Assembly (NCBI RefSeq): GCF_002312805.1
Contig: NZ_NMUA01000012.1
Coordinates: 62,001-126,000, forward strand
DNA length: 64,000 bases
Direction of reading: 5' to 3'
DNA from: Sphingobium sp. D43FB
GTDB taxonomy: Bacteria; Pseudomonadota; Alphaproteobacteria; Sphingomonadales; Sphingomonadaceae
The translations under genes and the position numbers were made by a program. The notes under the pieces are model-generated. The model was not told the DNA's origin. It did not search any database and saw nothing but the letters and a program-made list of their open reading frames with translations. Below are positions 41,704-53,692 of the stretch, piece after piece (within the stretch, counting starts at the first letter, position 1; each line of letters begins with the position of its first letter).

Positions 41704-43026
41704 TTAGAGCGAGCCTACCTTGATTTTCGAGCCATCGACCAGGCGGTTCAGGCGAAATTGCGTGGGATCCACGCTTGGCCGGTCGTTGGCAATCAGTTCC
41801 GATGCGAGATAGCCGATGCCGGGGCCAAGGCCGAAGCCATGGCCGGAGCATCCCGCTGCGAGATAGAGCCCACCGACTGGGTCCACCGCCGAGATGACCG
41901 GGACCGCGTCGGGCGTGCAATCGACATAGGCACCCCAGGCGTGATCGATCTCTAGGCCTGCCAGTTGCGGGAAGGTACCGCGCACATTATCCATGATCGC
42001 CTGCACCAACCGCCGATTGGGCGTGGGGGCGGCGATGCGGTTGCGTTCGAAGAGACGATCACTGTTGCCGAACATGGCCGACAGCGATTCCGCGCCAGTG
42101 AGGAAGGACGCACCAACCTCCATCTGGACGGCTTTGAGCCGCTGAATGAATTGCGGCATGAATTCCCGCGCGAAGCCTATGCCCTGGGGCGTCAGTTCCA
42201 GCGTGGCCCGCCCGCTGATCGCCATCGTGTAGCTGCCATCGAGGCGGCGGGTCATGGCGAGGTCCGGGCAATAGAGGACTTCGCCGACATTGACGGTCGG
42301 TTTGGTGCGCAGGGCCGTTTGCCGCACGCTGGCCTGCGGGAAGCGGATGCCGTGGCGGCGCAGGAAGGTCGAGGCCCAGGCACCGGCCGCGCACAATATA
42401 GCGTCGGTGCGGATCATGCCCCGTTCGGTATGGACGCCAGTGACCTGGCCGTTCGTAATGTCTAGGCCGCGCGCGGCGCATTGCTGGTGAATGGTCGCGC
42501 CCAGAGCGCGGGCGCCTTGCGCCAATATCGGCGCTGCCAAGGCGGGTTCGGCCTTGCCGTCTCGCACCGAATGAAGGCCACCCAACCATTTGCGGCGCCT
42601 CTGCGGAATACGATCAGCCGCTTCCTTGGCGCTCAACATATAGGTTTCGACGCCAAATTCGCGCGCGGTCGGGGTCCATGCCTCCCAGCCTGCCAGCATC
42701 GCGGCGTCATCGGTGGTGTAGATAAGGCCGGTGCGGCGAAAGCCCAGATCCTGCCCGATCTCCGGCGCCAGACTGTCCCACAGGCGCATCGACAGCAACG
42801 ACAACGGCATTTCGCGCGGATCGCGATTTTGCAGGCGGCACCAGCCCCAGCTGCGGCTCGATTGTTCGCAGGCGATGTAGCCTTTTTCGATCAGGGCGAC
42901 CTTCAAGCCGCGCTTTGCCAGATAATAGGTCGCCGCCGTACCGACGATGCCCCCGCCCACCACGACGACATCGACCGCGTCGGGCAGATGGTCGTCACTG
43001 GCGACCTGTTGAACGAAGGGCAGCAT
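41704..43026 (-). CDS. FAD-dependent D-amino-acid oxidase-like (DAO) family oxidoreductase
   Basis: A 440-residue glycine/D-amino-acid oxidase-type flavoprotein. The FAD motif VVVVGGGIVGTAATYYLAKRG is at the N-terminus (shown to 20 at most), with SSRSWGWCRLQNRD after it, and the C-terminal GGLYLAAGCSGHGFGLGPGIG closes the FAD site. It should oxidise an amino or imino acid to the imine. The operon context (RidA, PLP dehydratase) supports a D- or 3-hydroxy-amino acid. Two adjacent ATGs exist (43029 and 43026); the second is better spaced from AGGAG. Confidence 0.86.
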   Translation of the reverse strand: MLPFVQQVASDDHLPDAVDVVVVGGGIVGTAATYYLAKRGLKVALIEKGYIACEQSSRSWGWCRLQNRDPREMPLSLLSMRLWDSLAPEIGQDLGFRRTGLIYTTDDAAMLAGWEAWTPTAREFGVETYMLSAKEAADRIPQRRRKWLGGLHSVRDGKAEPALAAPILAQGARALGATIHQQCAARGLDITNGQVTGVHTERGMIRTDAILCAAGAWASTFLRRHGIRFPQASVRQTALRTKPTVNVGEVLYCPDLAMTRRLDGSYTMAISGRATLELTPQGIGFAREFMPQFIQRLKAVQMEVGASFLTGAESLSAMFGNSDRLFERNRIAAPTPNRRLVQAIMDNVRGTFPQLAGLEIDHAWGAYVDCTPDAVPVISAVDPVGGLYLAAGCSGHGFGLGPGIGYLASELIANDRPSVDPTQFRLNRLVDGSKIKVGSL

Positions 43027-43042
43027 CATCGGCTCCTGAAAG

Positions 43043-43444
43043 TCAGTCTGTCATATCGGGCAAGCTGGCGATCGCATCGATCTCGACCAGATAGCCGTAA
43101 TGAAGTTCAGGGACAGGCACCACTGTACGAGCGGGCGTAGCGGTACCCAGCATGTCGGCATAGACGGCGTTGAAGCGCGGCCAATTTTCGACGCCAACGA
43201 TATAGGCGGTGACCCGACACAGATCGGACGGCTCGGCCCCCGCCGCTTTCAGGATCGCTAGCATATTGGCGATGGCTTGCCGCGCCTGCGTTTCGAACGC
43301 CATGTCGGGCAGCGGTGCTTTGTCGGCCCGGATCGGCAGCTGACCCGAAATATAGAGCGTGTTCCCCGACCGGATCGCCTGCGCGTAATGGCCGGCCGGA
43401 GCGGGAGCAGTGTCGGTCAGGATCGGTTGCGGTGTATTGGTCAT
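43043..43444 (-). CDS. RidA family enamine/imine deaminase
   Basis: A 133-residue RidA/YjgF protein. The arginine that anchors the carboxylate is in TPARTVVPV, and NTLYISGQLP and EIDAIA are family strands. It hydrolyses reactive enamine/imine products of PLP enzymes or amino-acid oxidases. The start at 43444 overlaps the dehydratase stop (TAATG) and follows GGAGG. It lies 16 bp before the oxidase gene, so dehydratase, RidA and oxidase are produced together, which fits detoxification of their imines. Confidence 0.92.
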   Translation of the reverse strand: MTNTPQPILTDTAPAPAGHYAQAIRSGNTLYISGQLPIRADKAPLPDMAFETQARQAIANMLAILKAAGAEPSDLCRVTAYIVGVENWPRFNAVYADMLGTATPARTVVPVPELHYGYLVEIDAIASLPDMTD

Positions 43445-44625
43445 TACCATCCTCCAAAACGCTGCCATTGTGCCACGACCCTGTCGTCGGTGCCGTGAAC
43501 GACATGATAGCGGCGATGCTGCGCGCCAGTGGCGCAGGCATGGTTGGGTAGCACGCGCACCCGATCGCCGATCTTGAGGTCGGGCAAGGATGCGCTGGAA
43601 CCAGGGCGGACCATGATGATGCCATGTTCCTGATTGGCGTCGGACAGGATGAGATCATCATAAGCCACGCCGCTGCTGTCGCAGACGACGCCATAGCCCT
43701 GATTGACCGCTTGCTTGGATGTGCCGCGATCCTGCGACATTGCCATCCAGCCCGCGTCGATCAATATCCAGCCCTTGTCATGCTGATGCCCGATCACGGT
43801 CGCCAGCACGGAAAGCGCGATATCCTCGACGCGGCATATGCCGACCCCCGCCATCACCAGATCGAAGAACATGAAGACGCCCGCGCGCACTTCGGTCACG
43901 CCGGTCAGGTCATGGGCGTGGTGGGCGGTCGGGGAAGAGCCCATGCTCACTACCGGACAGGGCAGGCCCGCATCGCGCAGGATGGTGGCGGCATCAACCA
44001 CGGCGCGACGCTCTTCCTCGGCGCAGCGGCGCAGCGCCTCTTCCCCGCGCGCGGCATAGCTGCCGCCCGCATGGGTCAGCACGCCGCGCAATTCGCCACC
44101 CTGGGTCAGCGCCTGCCCGATCGCGACCAGTCGGTCCCGGTCGGTCGGCAACACGCCGGAGCGATGGCCATCGCAGTCGATTTCGATCAGCGCAGGAATG
44201 GCATCGCCCGCCTCGCGCGATGCGGCGGCCACGGCCTGCGCCTGTTCGACCGTGTCGAGGACGATCGCAAGGTCGATGCCCTGTTTGCGCAGGGCGATGA
44301 CCTTGGCCAGTTTCCACGGCGCGATCCCCACCGCATAAATGATGTCGCGGACACCGGCAGCGGCGAAGAATTCCGCTTCCTTGAGGGTCGAGACCGTCGC
44401 CGGTCCCTGCGGCGTGGTCATGGCGCGGTGGGCCACCTCGATCGACTTGGCGGTCTTGAGATGCGGGCGGAGCGATACGCCCACGGGCGCGAGCCGTTCG
44501 CGCAGGCGGGCGATGTTGCGGTCCATGCGATCGGCGTCGAGGATGAGGCAGGGCGTCTCCAGATCGGCGAGGCGTGTGGTTGCGGCTTCGTCCTGCGGCG
44601 GTTCCACGGTTTGGGCTATCGTCAC
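43444..44625 (-). CDS. DSD1-family PLP enzyme (D-serine / 3-hydroxyaspartate dehydratase or D-threonine aldolase-like)
   Basis: A 393-residue fold-type III PLP protein. ETPCLILDADRMDRNI leads into RPHLKTAKS with the PLP lysine Lys57. The C-terminal PNHACATGAQH provides the His and Cys of the zinc site that defines the DSD1 / D-threonine aldolase group. The reaction could be dehydration of D-serine or D-threo-3-hydroxyaspartate, or aldol cleavage. The start is GTG at 44625, with AAGGAACC upstream. Follows the aldehyde dehydrogenase remnant by 31 bp. Confidence 0.87.
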   Translation of the reverse strand: MTIAQTVEPPQDEAATTRLADLETPCLILDADRMDRNIARLRERLAPVGVSLRPHLKTAKSIEVAHRAMTTPQGPATVSTLKEAEFFAAAGVRDIIYAVGIAPWKLAKVIALRKQGIDLAIVLDTVEQAQAVAAASREAGDAIPALIEIDCDGHRSGVLPTDRDRLVAIGQALTQGGELRGVLTHAGGSYAARGEEALRRCAEEERRAVVDAATILRDAGLPCPVVSMGSSPTAHHAHDLTGVTEVRAGVFMFFDLVMAGVGICRVEDIALSVLATVIGHQHDKGWILIDAGWMAMSQDRGTSKQAVNQGYGVVCDSSGVAYDDLILSDANQEHGIIMVRPGSSASLPDLKIGDRVRVLPNHACATGAQHRRYHVVHGTDDRVVAQWQRFGGW

Positions 44626-44656
44626 GGTCGGTTCCTTATTGGCATCATCATGTTTG

Positions 44657-45208
44657 TCATGGGAAATAGCCCAGTATCGCCTTGGTCTCTAAATATTCCT
44701 CCAGGCCGAACACGCCATATTCGCGGCCATTGCCCGACTGTTTATAGCCGCCAAAGGGGGCCATGCCGTCCCAGGCCGGATGGTTGATATGCACTTGCCC
44801 CGCGCGGATTTGCGCGGCGACGGCGCGGGCTCGGTCCAGGTCGCGCGACTGGACGTGTGCGCCGAGGCCGTAGATCGTATCGTTGGCGATCCGCACCGCG
44901 TCGGCTTCGTCGGCATAGGGGATGAGGCAGAGGACGGGGCCGAAGATTTCCTCCTGCGCGATGCGCATGGTGGGGCGCACGTCAGAGAAGATGGTGGGCC
45001 GGACGAAAAAGCCCGTGTCCAGGCCATCGGGCCGCCCCGGACCGCCGCAGACCAGCCGCGCGCCTTCGGCCATGCCGATGCGGATCATATCCTGCACCTT
45101 GTCGAATTGGTTGCGATTGGCGACCGGACCAAGGTCGGTGCTGTCCAAGGCGGGATCGCCGACGACCAGCGCCGCGGCGGCGGTTGCGGCGAGAACTGAA
45201 GTCTGCAA
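44657..45208 (-). pseudogene. aldehyde dehydrogenase, C-terminal fragment only
   Basis: About 180 residues match the last third of an NAD-dependent aldehyde dehydrogenase: VVGDPALDSTDLGPV, EEIFGPVLCLIPY and NDTIYGLGAHV, then FGGYKQSGNGREYG near the end. The catalytic Cys and Glu and the NAD-binding domain, normally the first 300 residues, are missing. A TAA stop lies directly before the first TTG at 45208 and the LysR gene starts 38 bp further on, so the 5' part has been lost, not merely frameshifted. The remaining frame is intact, suggesting recent deletion. It cannot be a functional dehydrogenase. Confidence 0.85.
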
Positions 45209-45245
45209 TTAACATATTCTGTATTTATAGCTAAGATGGAACTTA

Positions 45246-46169
45246 ATGCTTTCGACGGATGACCTTCGCTTTTTCCATATGATCGCCAGCGCGCCGTCGC
45301 TGGCCGAGGCGGCGCGCAGGTTGAATGTCACGCCACCTGCAGTCACGCAACGCTTGCGGGCGCTGGAGGAGCGGGTGGGGGTGAAGCTGATCGACCGGAC
45401 ATCGCGCGGTCTGCGCCTGACCGACGAAGGGGAGTTGATCGCGTCGGACGGGGCGGACATCATCAGCGCGATCGAACAATTGTCGGAACGGGTGGCAAGC
45501 CGCACCCGGCAGGTCAGCGGCCATCTGCGCGTAGCGGCCCCCTATGGTTTTGGCAGGCGGCATGTCGCGCCGGTGGTCTGCGACTTTGCCAAACGGCATC
45601 CGGCGATATCGGTGACGCTGGCGCTGTCCGACAGCCCGATCCGACAAATGGCCGACAATTGGGATATCGTCGTGCATATCGGGGCGTTGCCCGAAAGCGA
45701 CCGCCTGGTCACGACGCTTGCCCCCAACAGCCGCATCCTGTGCGCCGCCCCCGACTATCTTGCCCGGCATCCCCCGATCCAGACCCCGCAGGATTTGACG
45801 GCGCATCAATGCCTCGCGCTGCGGGAGAATGACGAGGATGTCACGCTCTGGCGCTTTGCCCATGCCAAGCAGGGCAAGGTGACGGTGCGGATCAAGCCGG
45901 TCATGGCGAGCAATGATGGCGAGATCATCCGCGACTGGGCGCTGGCGGGGCTGGGCATCATCTTGCGGAGCGAGTGGGATGTCGCGCAGGATCTGGCGGC
46001 GGGGCGGTTGCAGGCGATCCTGCCGCGCTGGTCGCCGCCCGCTGCTGATGTGGTGGCGCTGCTCCACGCCCGGCAAGGGCGCAGCGGGCGGACCAACGCC
46101 TTCCTGCAGGTGCTGCGCGAGAGCCTGGCTGCGCCGCTGTGGCGCAGGGATTTTACACCGCCAGCATGA
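45246..46169 (+). CDS. LysR family transcriptional regulator
   Basis: A 307-residue LysR protein. The N-terminal HTH contains SLAEAARRLNVTPPAVTQRL and ALEERVGVKLIDRTSRGLRLTDEG-type blocks (in part). The effector domain follows from about residue 90 (GHLRVAAPYGFGRRHVAPVV). It is divergent from the amino-acid operon and so probably regulates it, with the 37 bp gap rather short for a full LysR box pair. Its 3' end overlaps the PepSY gene by 17 bp. Confidence 0.92.
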   Translation: MLSTDDLRFFHMIASAPSLAEAARRLNVTPPAVTQRLRALEERVGVKLIDRTSRGLRLTDEGELIASDGADIISAIEQLSERVASRTRQVSGHLRVAAPYGFGRRHVAPVVCDFAKRHPAISVTLALSDSPIRQMADNWDIVVHIGALPESDRLVTTLAPNSRILCAAPDYLARHPPIQTPQDLTAHQCLALRENDEDVTLWRFAHAKQGKVTVRIKPVMASNDGEIIRDWALAGLGIILRSEWDVAQDLAAGRLQAILPRWSPPAADVVALLHARQGRSGRTNAFLQVLRESLAAPLWRRDFTPPA

Positions 46170-47523
46170 ACCCGACGCAGCCTGCTAGGATAGCGACAAC
46201 AAGGAGCATCTGAAGCCCGCGCCGAAAGCGGTGGCCATCGGTCACGACCAGGCTGACGACCAATATCGTGACGAGCAGACCCCAGAAGGCCGCGACCAGC
46301 GGCGCGTCGTTGCCGATCCATTGGCGCAGGACGAAGGTCAGCATCAGCGCGGTCGGGCTGCCCCAGACGATGGCGTCCCAGGCGCGGGTGAGGCGGGGAT
46401 GGTCGAGACCGCGCCGCCGCCTCTTTCCGAGCCAGATCGAGGTGCCGGTGGCGGTCATGGCGCACAGCGCGAGGCCGAATAAGGCATAAGCGATCTTGAC
46501 CGGCAGGCCGCCATAATTGCCGAAGTGGAGATTATAGGCCGATGCCGCTGCCTGTTGCCCCAGCGCACCGTCGGACAGGCCCGCCGTGCCATGATAGCCA
46601 CCCTTGGCGTCGAACATATAATATTCGCCGAAAATGAGCCGGTTGGGATGAAGGCCGACGACCTGAACATGCTGTCCGGCGGTCAGCGGATCATGCAGGA
46701 TCAGGTAGCTGGGATGCACATCGGGATGATGCGCCTGCATGTAGCGCATGGGGGCCGCCATGTCGGGGACGGGCGCGGAAGCCTTGTCCGCTGCACCTTC
46801 GCCGCCGAAGATGGGGGCGTAGACGGCTGCCAGATCGCCCTTGTAGAAACTGCCGGCCAGGCCATAGCCGGTAACGACCGCGAGGCCGATCATCGCGCCG
46901 GTCAGCGCGATCATGACGGTGAAGGGCAACGTCCAGACGCCGAGCCGGTTGTGCCAGTCGGCCAGCCCCACCCCGCCGCGATCGCGGGCGCGCAGGCGAA
47001 AGGCGTCGCGGAAGATGCGCGGATGGGCGATCACGCCGGAGATCGCCAGCGCCACGATCATGACGCCCAAGAGCCCGACGAGGATCATGCCCAGCGTCGA
47101 GGGCAGATGCAGCGTATAATGGAGCGAGAGGAGATAGTCGGACCAGGCATTTTCCTCCGGCATGGCGATGCTACCATCGGAGGCGACATGGACCGCCTGA
47201 TGATCGGTGGTGATGGTGGTGCGCGGCAGGTCTTGCGTCGGCAGATGGACGTAGAGATGGGTGGTAAGCGGCTTGCCCTTCTCGCTCGCCAGCACGGTTT
47301 CCACCGCGCGTTGCACCGATTGGGGCGCGATTTCGCGCATTTCGGGGGCGGCGGGCTGTTCGATCCGCTGCCATTCGGCGAAGAAGACGACGATCGTGCC
47401 GGTCAGGCAGACGAGATAGAGGAAGGCACCCGCCAGCAGGCCGATGGCGGCATGGGCCGAGAGCGCGTCGCGAACGGTCGCCTTGTCGAAGCCTTTGGCG
47501 CGCACGCCTTCGCCATTGCTCAT
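46153..47523 (-). CDS. PepSY-associated TM-helix protein (putative siderophore-iron reductase)
   Basis: A 456-residue inner-membrane protein with four main membrane spans and two PepSY-type periplasmic regions. AHAAIGLLAGAFLYLVCLTG opens the first span, LHYTLHLPSTLGMILVGLLG the second, and ADWHNRLGVWTLPF holds histidines that may ligate heme. This family (FsrB/PiuB-like) is usually encoded with TonB siderophore receptors and is thought to reduce ferric-siderophore complexes. The start at 47523 overlaps the stop of the small membrane protein (TAATG). Last gene of the iron operon. Confidence 0.88.
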   Translation of the reverse strand: MSNGEGVRAKGFDKATVRDALSAHAAIGLLAGAFLYLVCLTGTIVVFFAEWQRIEQPAAPEMREIAPQSVQRAVETVLASEKGKPLTTHLYVHLPTQDLPRTTITTDHQAVHVASDGSIAMPEENAWSDYLLSLHYTLHLPSTLGMILVGLLGVMIVALAISGVIAHPRIFRDAFRLRARDRGGVGLADWHNRLGVWTLPFTVMIALTGAMIGLAVVTGYGLAGSFYKGDLAAVYAPIFGGEGAADKASAPVPDMAAPMRYMQAHHPDVHPSYLILHDPLTAGQHVQVVGLHPNRLIFGEYYMFDAKGGYHGTAGLSDGALGQQAAASAYNLHFGNYGGLPVKIAYALFGLALCAMTATGTSIWLGKRRRRGLDHPRLTRAWDAIVWGSPTALMLTFVLRQWIGNDAPLVAAFWGLLVTILVVSLVVTDGHRFRRGLQMLLVVAILAGCVGFMLAV

Positions 47524-48089
47524 TACATCATTCCCCACAGGATGGACAAGCCGCCGACCAGAAGCGGCGCGCCCAGCATCAGCCATTGCGTGCGCCGCCG
47601 CTTTGCCAGCATCAACAGGACGACCAAGATCGACCAGAGCAAAGGCGTCAGGAAGAGGGTGACCACATTGGCATTGGCCTCCCCTGCCCCGCTGGCGGAC
47701 ACCCAGACGCGCATGGCCAGCGCAAGGGCGAGCGATGCGACGAGGGCGAACGGCACCGTGATCAGGAAGGTCAGCAGGCGGCGGCCGATATAGGATGGTT
47801 CGCCAGCGTCAGGCAGCATATGCGCGCGCCGTTGGGGCGGGCGTGCCTTGTCACGCGGCGCGGTCCAGCCCGCGACGGCGAGGCAGGCGAAGGCGCAGAG
47901 CATCAGCGACAGGCACGCCACCGACACGCCCCACGCGCCATGGCCCGCCCCGGCCGCGATCAGACCCAGGACCAGCAGCGCCCAGGCCGCACCCAGCAGC
48001 GGGACGGATCGCCCCTGCAACCGCCAGGCGTGACGGAGCAACAGCACTGCGGCCACCGTCATCGCCGATCCTGCCCAGACCCAGGCCAT
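47523..48089 (-). CDS. small polytopic membrane protein of the iron-uptake operon
   Basis: A 188-residue hydrophobic protein with about five or six membrane spans, including a cytoplasmic loop rich in Arg and Pro (PRDKARPPQRRAHM) in the middle. I do not recognise a named family, but proteins of this type are typically found between a TonB siderophore receptor and a PepSY protein (DUF3649/DUF3325-like). The start overlaps the receptor stop (TGATG) and the stop overlaps the PepSY start, so the three are co-translated. Confidence 0.75.
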   Translation of the reverse strand: MAWVWAGSAMTVAAVLLLRHAWRLQGRSVPLLGAAWALLVLGLIAAGAGHGAWGVSVACLSLMLCAFACLAVAGWTAPRDKARPPQRRAHMLPDAGEPSYIGRRLLTFLITVPFALVASLALALAMRVWVSASGAGEANANVVTLFLTPLLWSILVVLLMLAKRRRTQWLMLGAPLLVGGLSILWGMM

Positions 48090-50197
48090 CAGAAGGCGTA
48101 GGTCAGCGTGCCGAACACATTGCGATCCGCCCCGATGAAGCAGTCGCCGCGCGACAGGCAGGCGGCATAATGTTGCTTGTTGAACAGGTTGGTTGCATTG
48201 ATCGACATGCGCCATTGCCGCCAGTTCACTTCGGCCAGGGCATCAACCAGCGTGTAGGACGGGGTGCGCACGACACCGCCGGACCAGTTTTCGCCGACAT
48301 AGCGGACGCCGGTGCCGAGCCGCAGCGACTTGTCATCATCCATGCGGAACGTCTTGGTGGCCCAGGCGGATGCGCCATATTTGGGCACATTGTCGAGTTG
48401 CTGCTGCCCCTCGCTCTCGTTCAGATAGGCTTTGTTGTAGCTGAAATTGGCGATGATCTCATAATCGCCGGGCAGCGAACGGCGGCCTTCGATCTCAAAG
48501 CCCTTCGACGTAGCCTTGCCCGCCTGCACCGAGACGGTTGGGGACAGGTTGATGACGCGATTGCTCTGCCGGATATGATAAGCGGTCGCGGTCAGCAGGG
48601 TGCGGTCGTCGGGGTGGAGTTTGACGCCGACCTCATATTGGCGGCCGCGTTCGGGCTTCCAGGGCGTGCCGTCATTGGCGCTGCCGGAAATCGGGTTGAA
48701 GGATTCGGTGTAGCTGAAAAAGGGCGAGAAGCCGGTCACGACTTCGGCGATGATGCCCGCGCGGAAGGAGGTGGCGTTCGCGGTTTCCTTGGTGCGGCTG
48801 TTGGTCGCGGGATCGAGGCTCTTGGTTTCGACATGGTCGCGCCGTCCGCCCAGCACGATCGAGACGCGATCCCACAGGCGGATCTGATCCTGCACATAGA
48901 AGCCGAGCTGCGCCTGGGTCACATTGCTGTTGGTGCCGTAGAGATAGCCCGCATCGCCCGGCTGCGGGATACCGCCGCCATAGTCGGACAGGGAGGCATA
49001 ATCGATGTCGTAAATATCGATCGTTTCAAACGCGGCACCACCCAATTTGCGCACCCGGTTCCAGCTATAATCGACGCCCGCCAGCAGGATATGTTCGATC
49101 GCATCGCCGGTGTTGAAGTCGATCCGCACATTATTGTCGGTCGAAAAGACATCGGTGCTGGCATAGCTGCCATCGGCATAAAGGCCGATCACGCGCTGCG
49201 CGGAGTCGAGATAGGGATTGGCGGGATTGCTGTAGCTGTTGGGATAATGGGTGAAATAGGTGAGATCCGAGTCGATCACCCGCGCCTTGAGGTTCAACTG
49301 GACATGCTCGTTGAAACGATGTTCCAGCAGGGCCGTGCCCTGCAGGGTGCGGCCGTCATAGCGGTCCCAGCCGGGCTTGCCGATGAAGGTGTTGTTCGGC
49401 AACTGGCCATTGGGATTGGGCGCGAGCGTGCCGACGATCGGCAGGAATTGCGAGATCGAGCCGCCATCATCTTCCTGATACAGGCCCAGCAGCGTCAGTT
49501 CGCTCTGTTCCCCCAGTTTGAAGCGCAGCGAAGGGGCGAGCATCACACGGTCGTCAGAGACATGATCGACCTGCGTATCGGCATCGCGGACCCGCGCGAC
49601 CAGCCGCGCCGCGATTCCGTCGGTGAGTGATCCGGTGACGTCGCCCAATATTTCCTTGCGGTCGAACGAGCCATAGCGGACCGACATTTCGCCATGCGTT
49701 TCATAATCGGGCCGCTTCGACACGGTGTTGATGAGGCCGCCGATCGAGCCTGACCCGAACAACACGGAGGCCGGGCCGCGCACGACCTCGACTTGCGAGA
49801 AATTATAGGGGTCGGACCGGATATTGGCGAAATAACTGAACAGGTCGCGCACGCCGTCGCGGAACTGGAGCGGGGAAATGCCGCGAATGAAGGCCCCGTC
49901 CTCGCGGCCGTCCGCGCCATAGGGGTTGGCGACCACGCCCGACACATAGCGCAGCGTGTCGGCGATCGAGATCGCGCCCTGCGCCTGATAGGTTTCGGCG
50001 TTGATGATGCTGATCGGCTGGGGCGTTTCGATGAGGGGCACGTCGGTTTTCGTGCCTGCGCCGCTCGACTGGCCAGCGACCGCGGTGACGACGATGCTGG
50101 ACTGGTCCGCGCCCTCCGCAGCGTCGGGTGCCTGCGCGAGGGATGGCGTGACGGTCATGGCGGTGCAGAGGCACAGCGCGAGCTTTGCGGCCTTCAT
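48089..50197 (-). CDS. TonB-dependent siderophore receptor
   Basis: A 702-residue outer-membrane receptor. Signal peptide (MKAAKLALCLCTAM onward), TonB-box-like SSIVVTAVAG, then the plug domain with ISIADTLRYVSGV and EVVRGPASVLFGSG, and a 22-strand barrel ending in TYAF with terminal Phe. The plug motif with GSGSIGGLINTVSKRP identifies the siderophore class. It takes up a ferric siderophore using TonB energy. The start at 50197 follows AAGGGA. A Fur-type palindrome lies 57-77 bp upstream. First gene of a three-gene operon. Confidence 0.93.
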   Translation of the reverse strand: MKAAKLALCLCTAMTVTPSLAQAPDAAEGADQSSIVVTAVAGQSSGAGTKTDVPLIETPQPISIINAETYQAQGAISIADTLRYVSGVVANPYGADGREDGAFIRGISPLQFRDGVRDLFSYFANIRSDPYNFSQVEVVRGPASVLFGSGSIGGLINTVSKRPDYETHGEMSVRYGSFDRKEILGDVTGSLTDGIAARLVARVRDADTQVDHVSDDRVMLAPSLRFKLGEQSELTLLGLYQEDDGGSISQFLPIVGTLAPNPNGQLPNNTFIGKPGWDRYDGRTLQGTALLEHRFNEHVQLNLKARVIDSDLTYFTHYPNSYSNPANPYLDSAQRVIGLYADGSYASTDVFSTDNNVRIDFNTGDAIEHILLAGVDYSWNRVRKLGGAAFETIDIYDIDYASLSDYGGGIPQPGDAGYLYGTNSNVTQAQLGFYVQDQIRLWDRVSIVLGGRRDHVETKSLDPATNSRTKETANATSFRAGIIAEVVTGFSPFFSYTESFNPISGSANDGTPWKPERGRQYEVGVKLHPDDRTLLTATAYHIRQSNRVINLSPTVSVQAGKATSKGFEIEGRRSLPGDYEIIANFSYNKAYLNESEGQQQLDNVPKYGASAWATKTFRMDDDKSLRLGTGVRYVGENWSGGVVRTPSYTLVDALAEVNWRQWRMSINATNLFNKQHYAACLSRGDCFIGADRNVFGTLTYAF

Positions 50198-50253
50198 AAA
50201 ATCCCTTTTATGCAAATAGCGGGCGTAGGATCACCCTGTCGGGCCGCTACTAA

Positions 50254-50274
50254 TGCGAACCACTATCATTCGCA
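50254..50274. promoter_or_regulatory. Fur-box-like palindrome
   Basis: TGCGAA (50254-50259) and TTCGCA (50269-50274) are perfect inverted halves 9 bp apart, with the centre ACCACTATC. The layout is like alphaproteobacterial Fur sites and lies upstream of the siderophore receptor, so iron-dependent repression is likely. Confidence 0.6.
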
Positions 50275-50398
50275 AGTCTCTTTTGCCCTATCGCGATATG
50301 CCGGTCTTGGGCACACAGACATAGGCAAGCGATGCTGGCAAGCGGGCTATGCGCCTGCTATGTGAGCGTTACCACGCATCGGAACAGATGCCGTATGA

Positions 50399-53641
<3,243 letters not shown>

Positions 53642-53647
53642 CGCAAA

Positions 53648-53688
53648 GGGGGGGCGCTGCCTGTCGGTAGCGCGCCCCCATTTTATTT
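53648..53688. terminator. intrinsic terminator between lacZ and GH43 genes
   Basis: An imperfect GC-rich stem (G-run and GCGCTGCC pairing with GGTAGCGCGCCCCC) ends in ATTTTATTT. It separates two convergent genes. Confidence 0.75.
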
Positions 53689-53692
53689 CGCG

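Noticed and set aside
50324..50344. Direct repeat GGCAAGCG, 13 bp apart, upstream of the LacZ-type gene
   Set aside because: Short, GC-rich and without an adjacent regulator gene of the AraC type that would use direct repeats.
50365..50378. Possible LacI half-site (CGTTACCACG) before the LacZ-type gene
   Set aside because: Only one half resembles the TAACGTTA operators; the palindrome is broken, so I do not claim control by the LacI protein.
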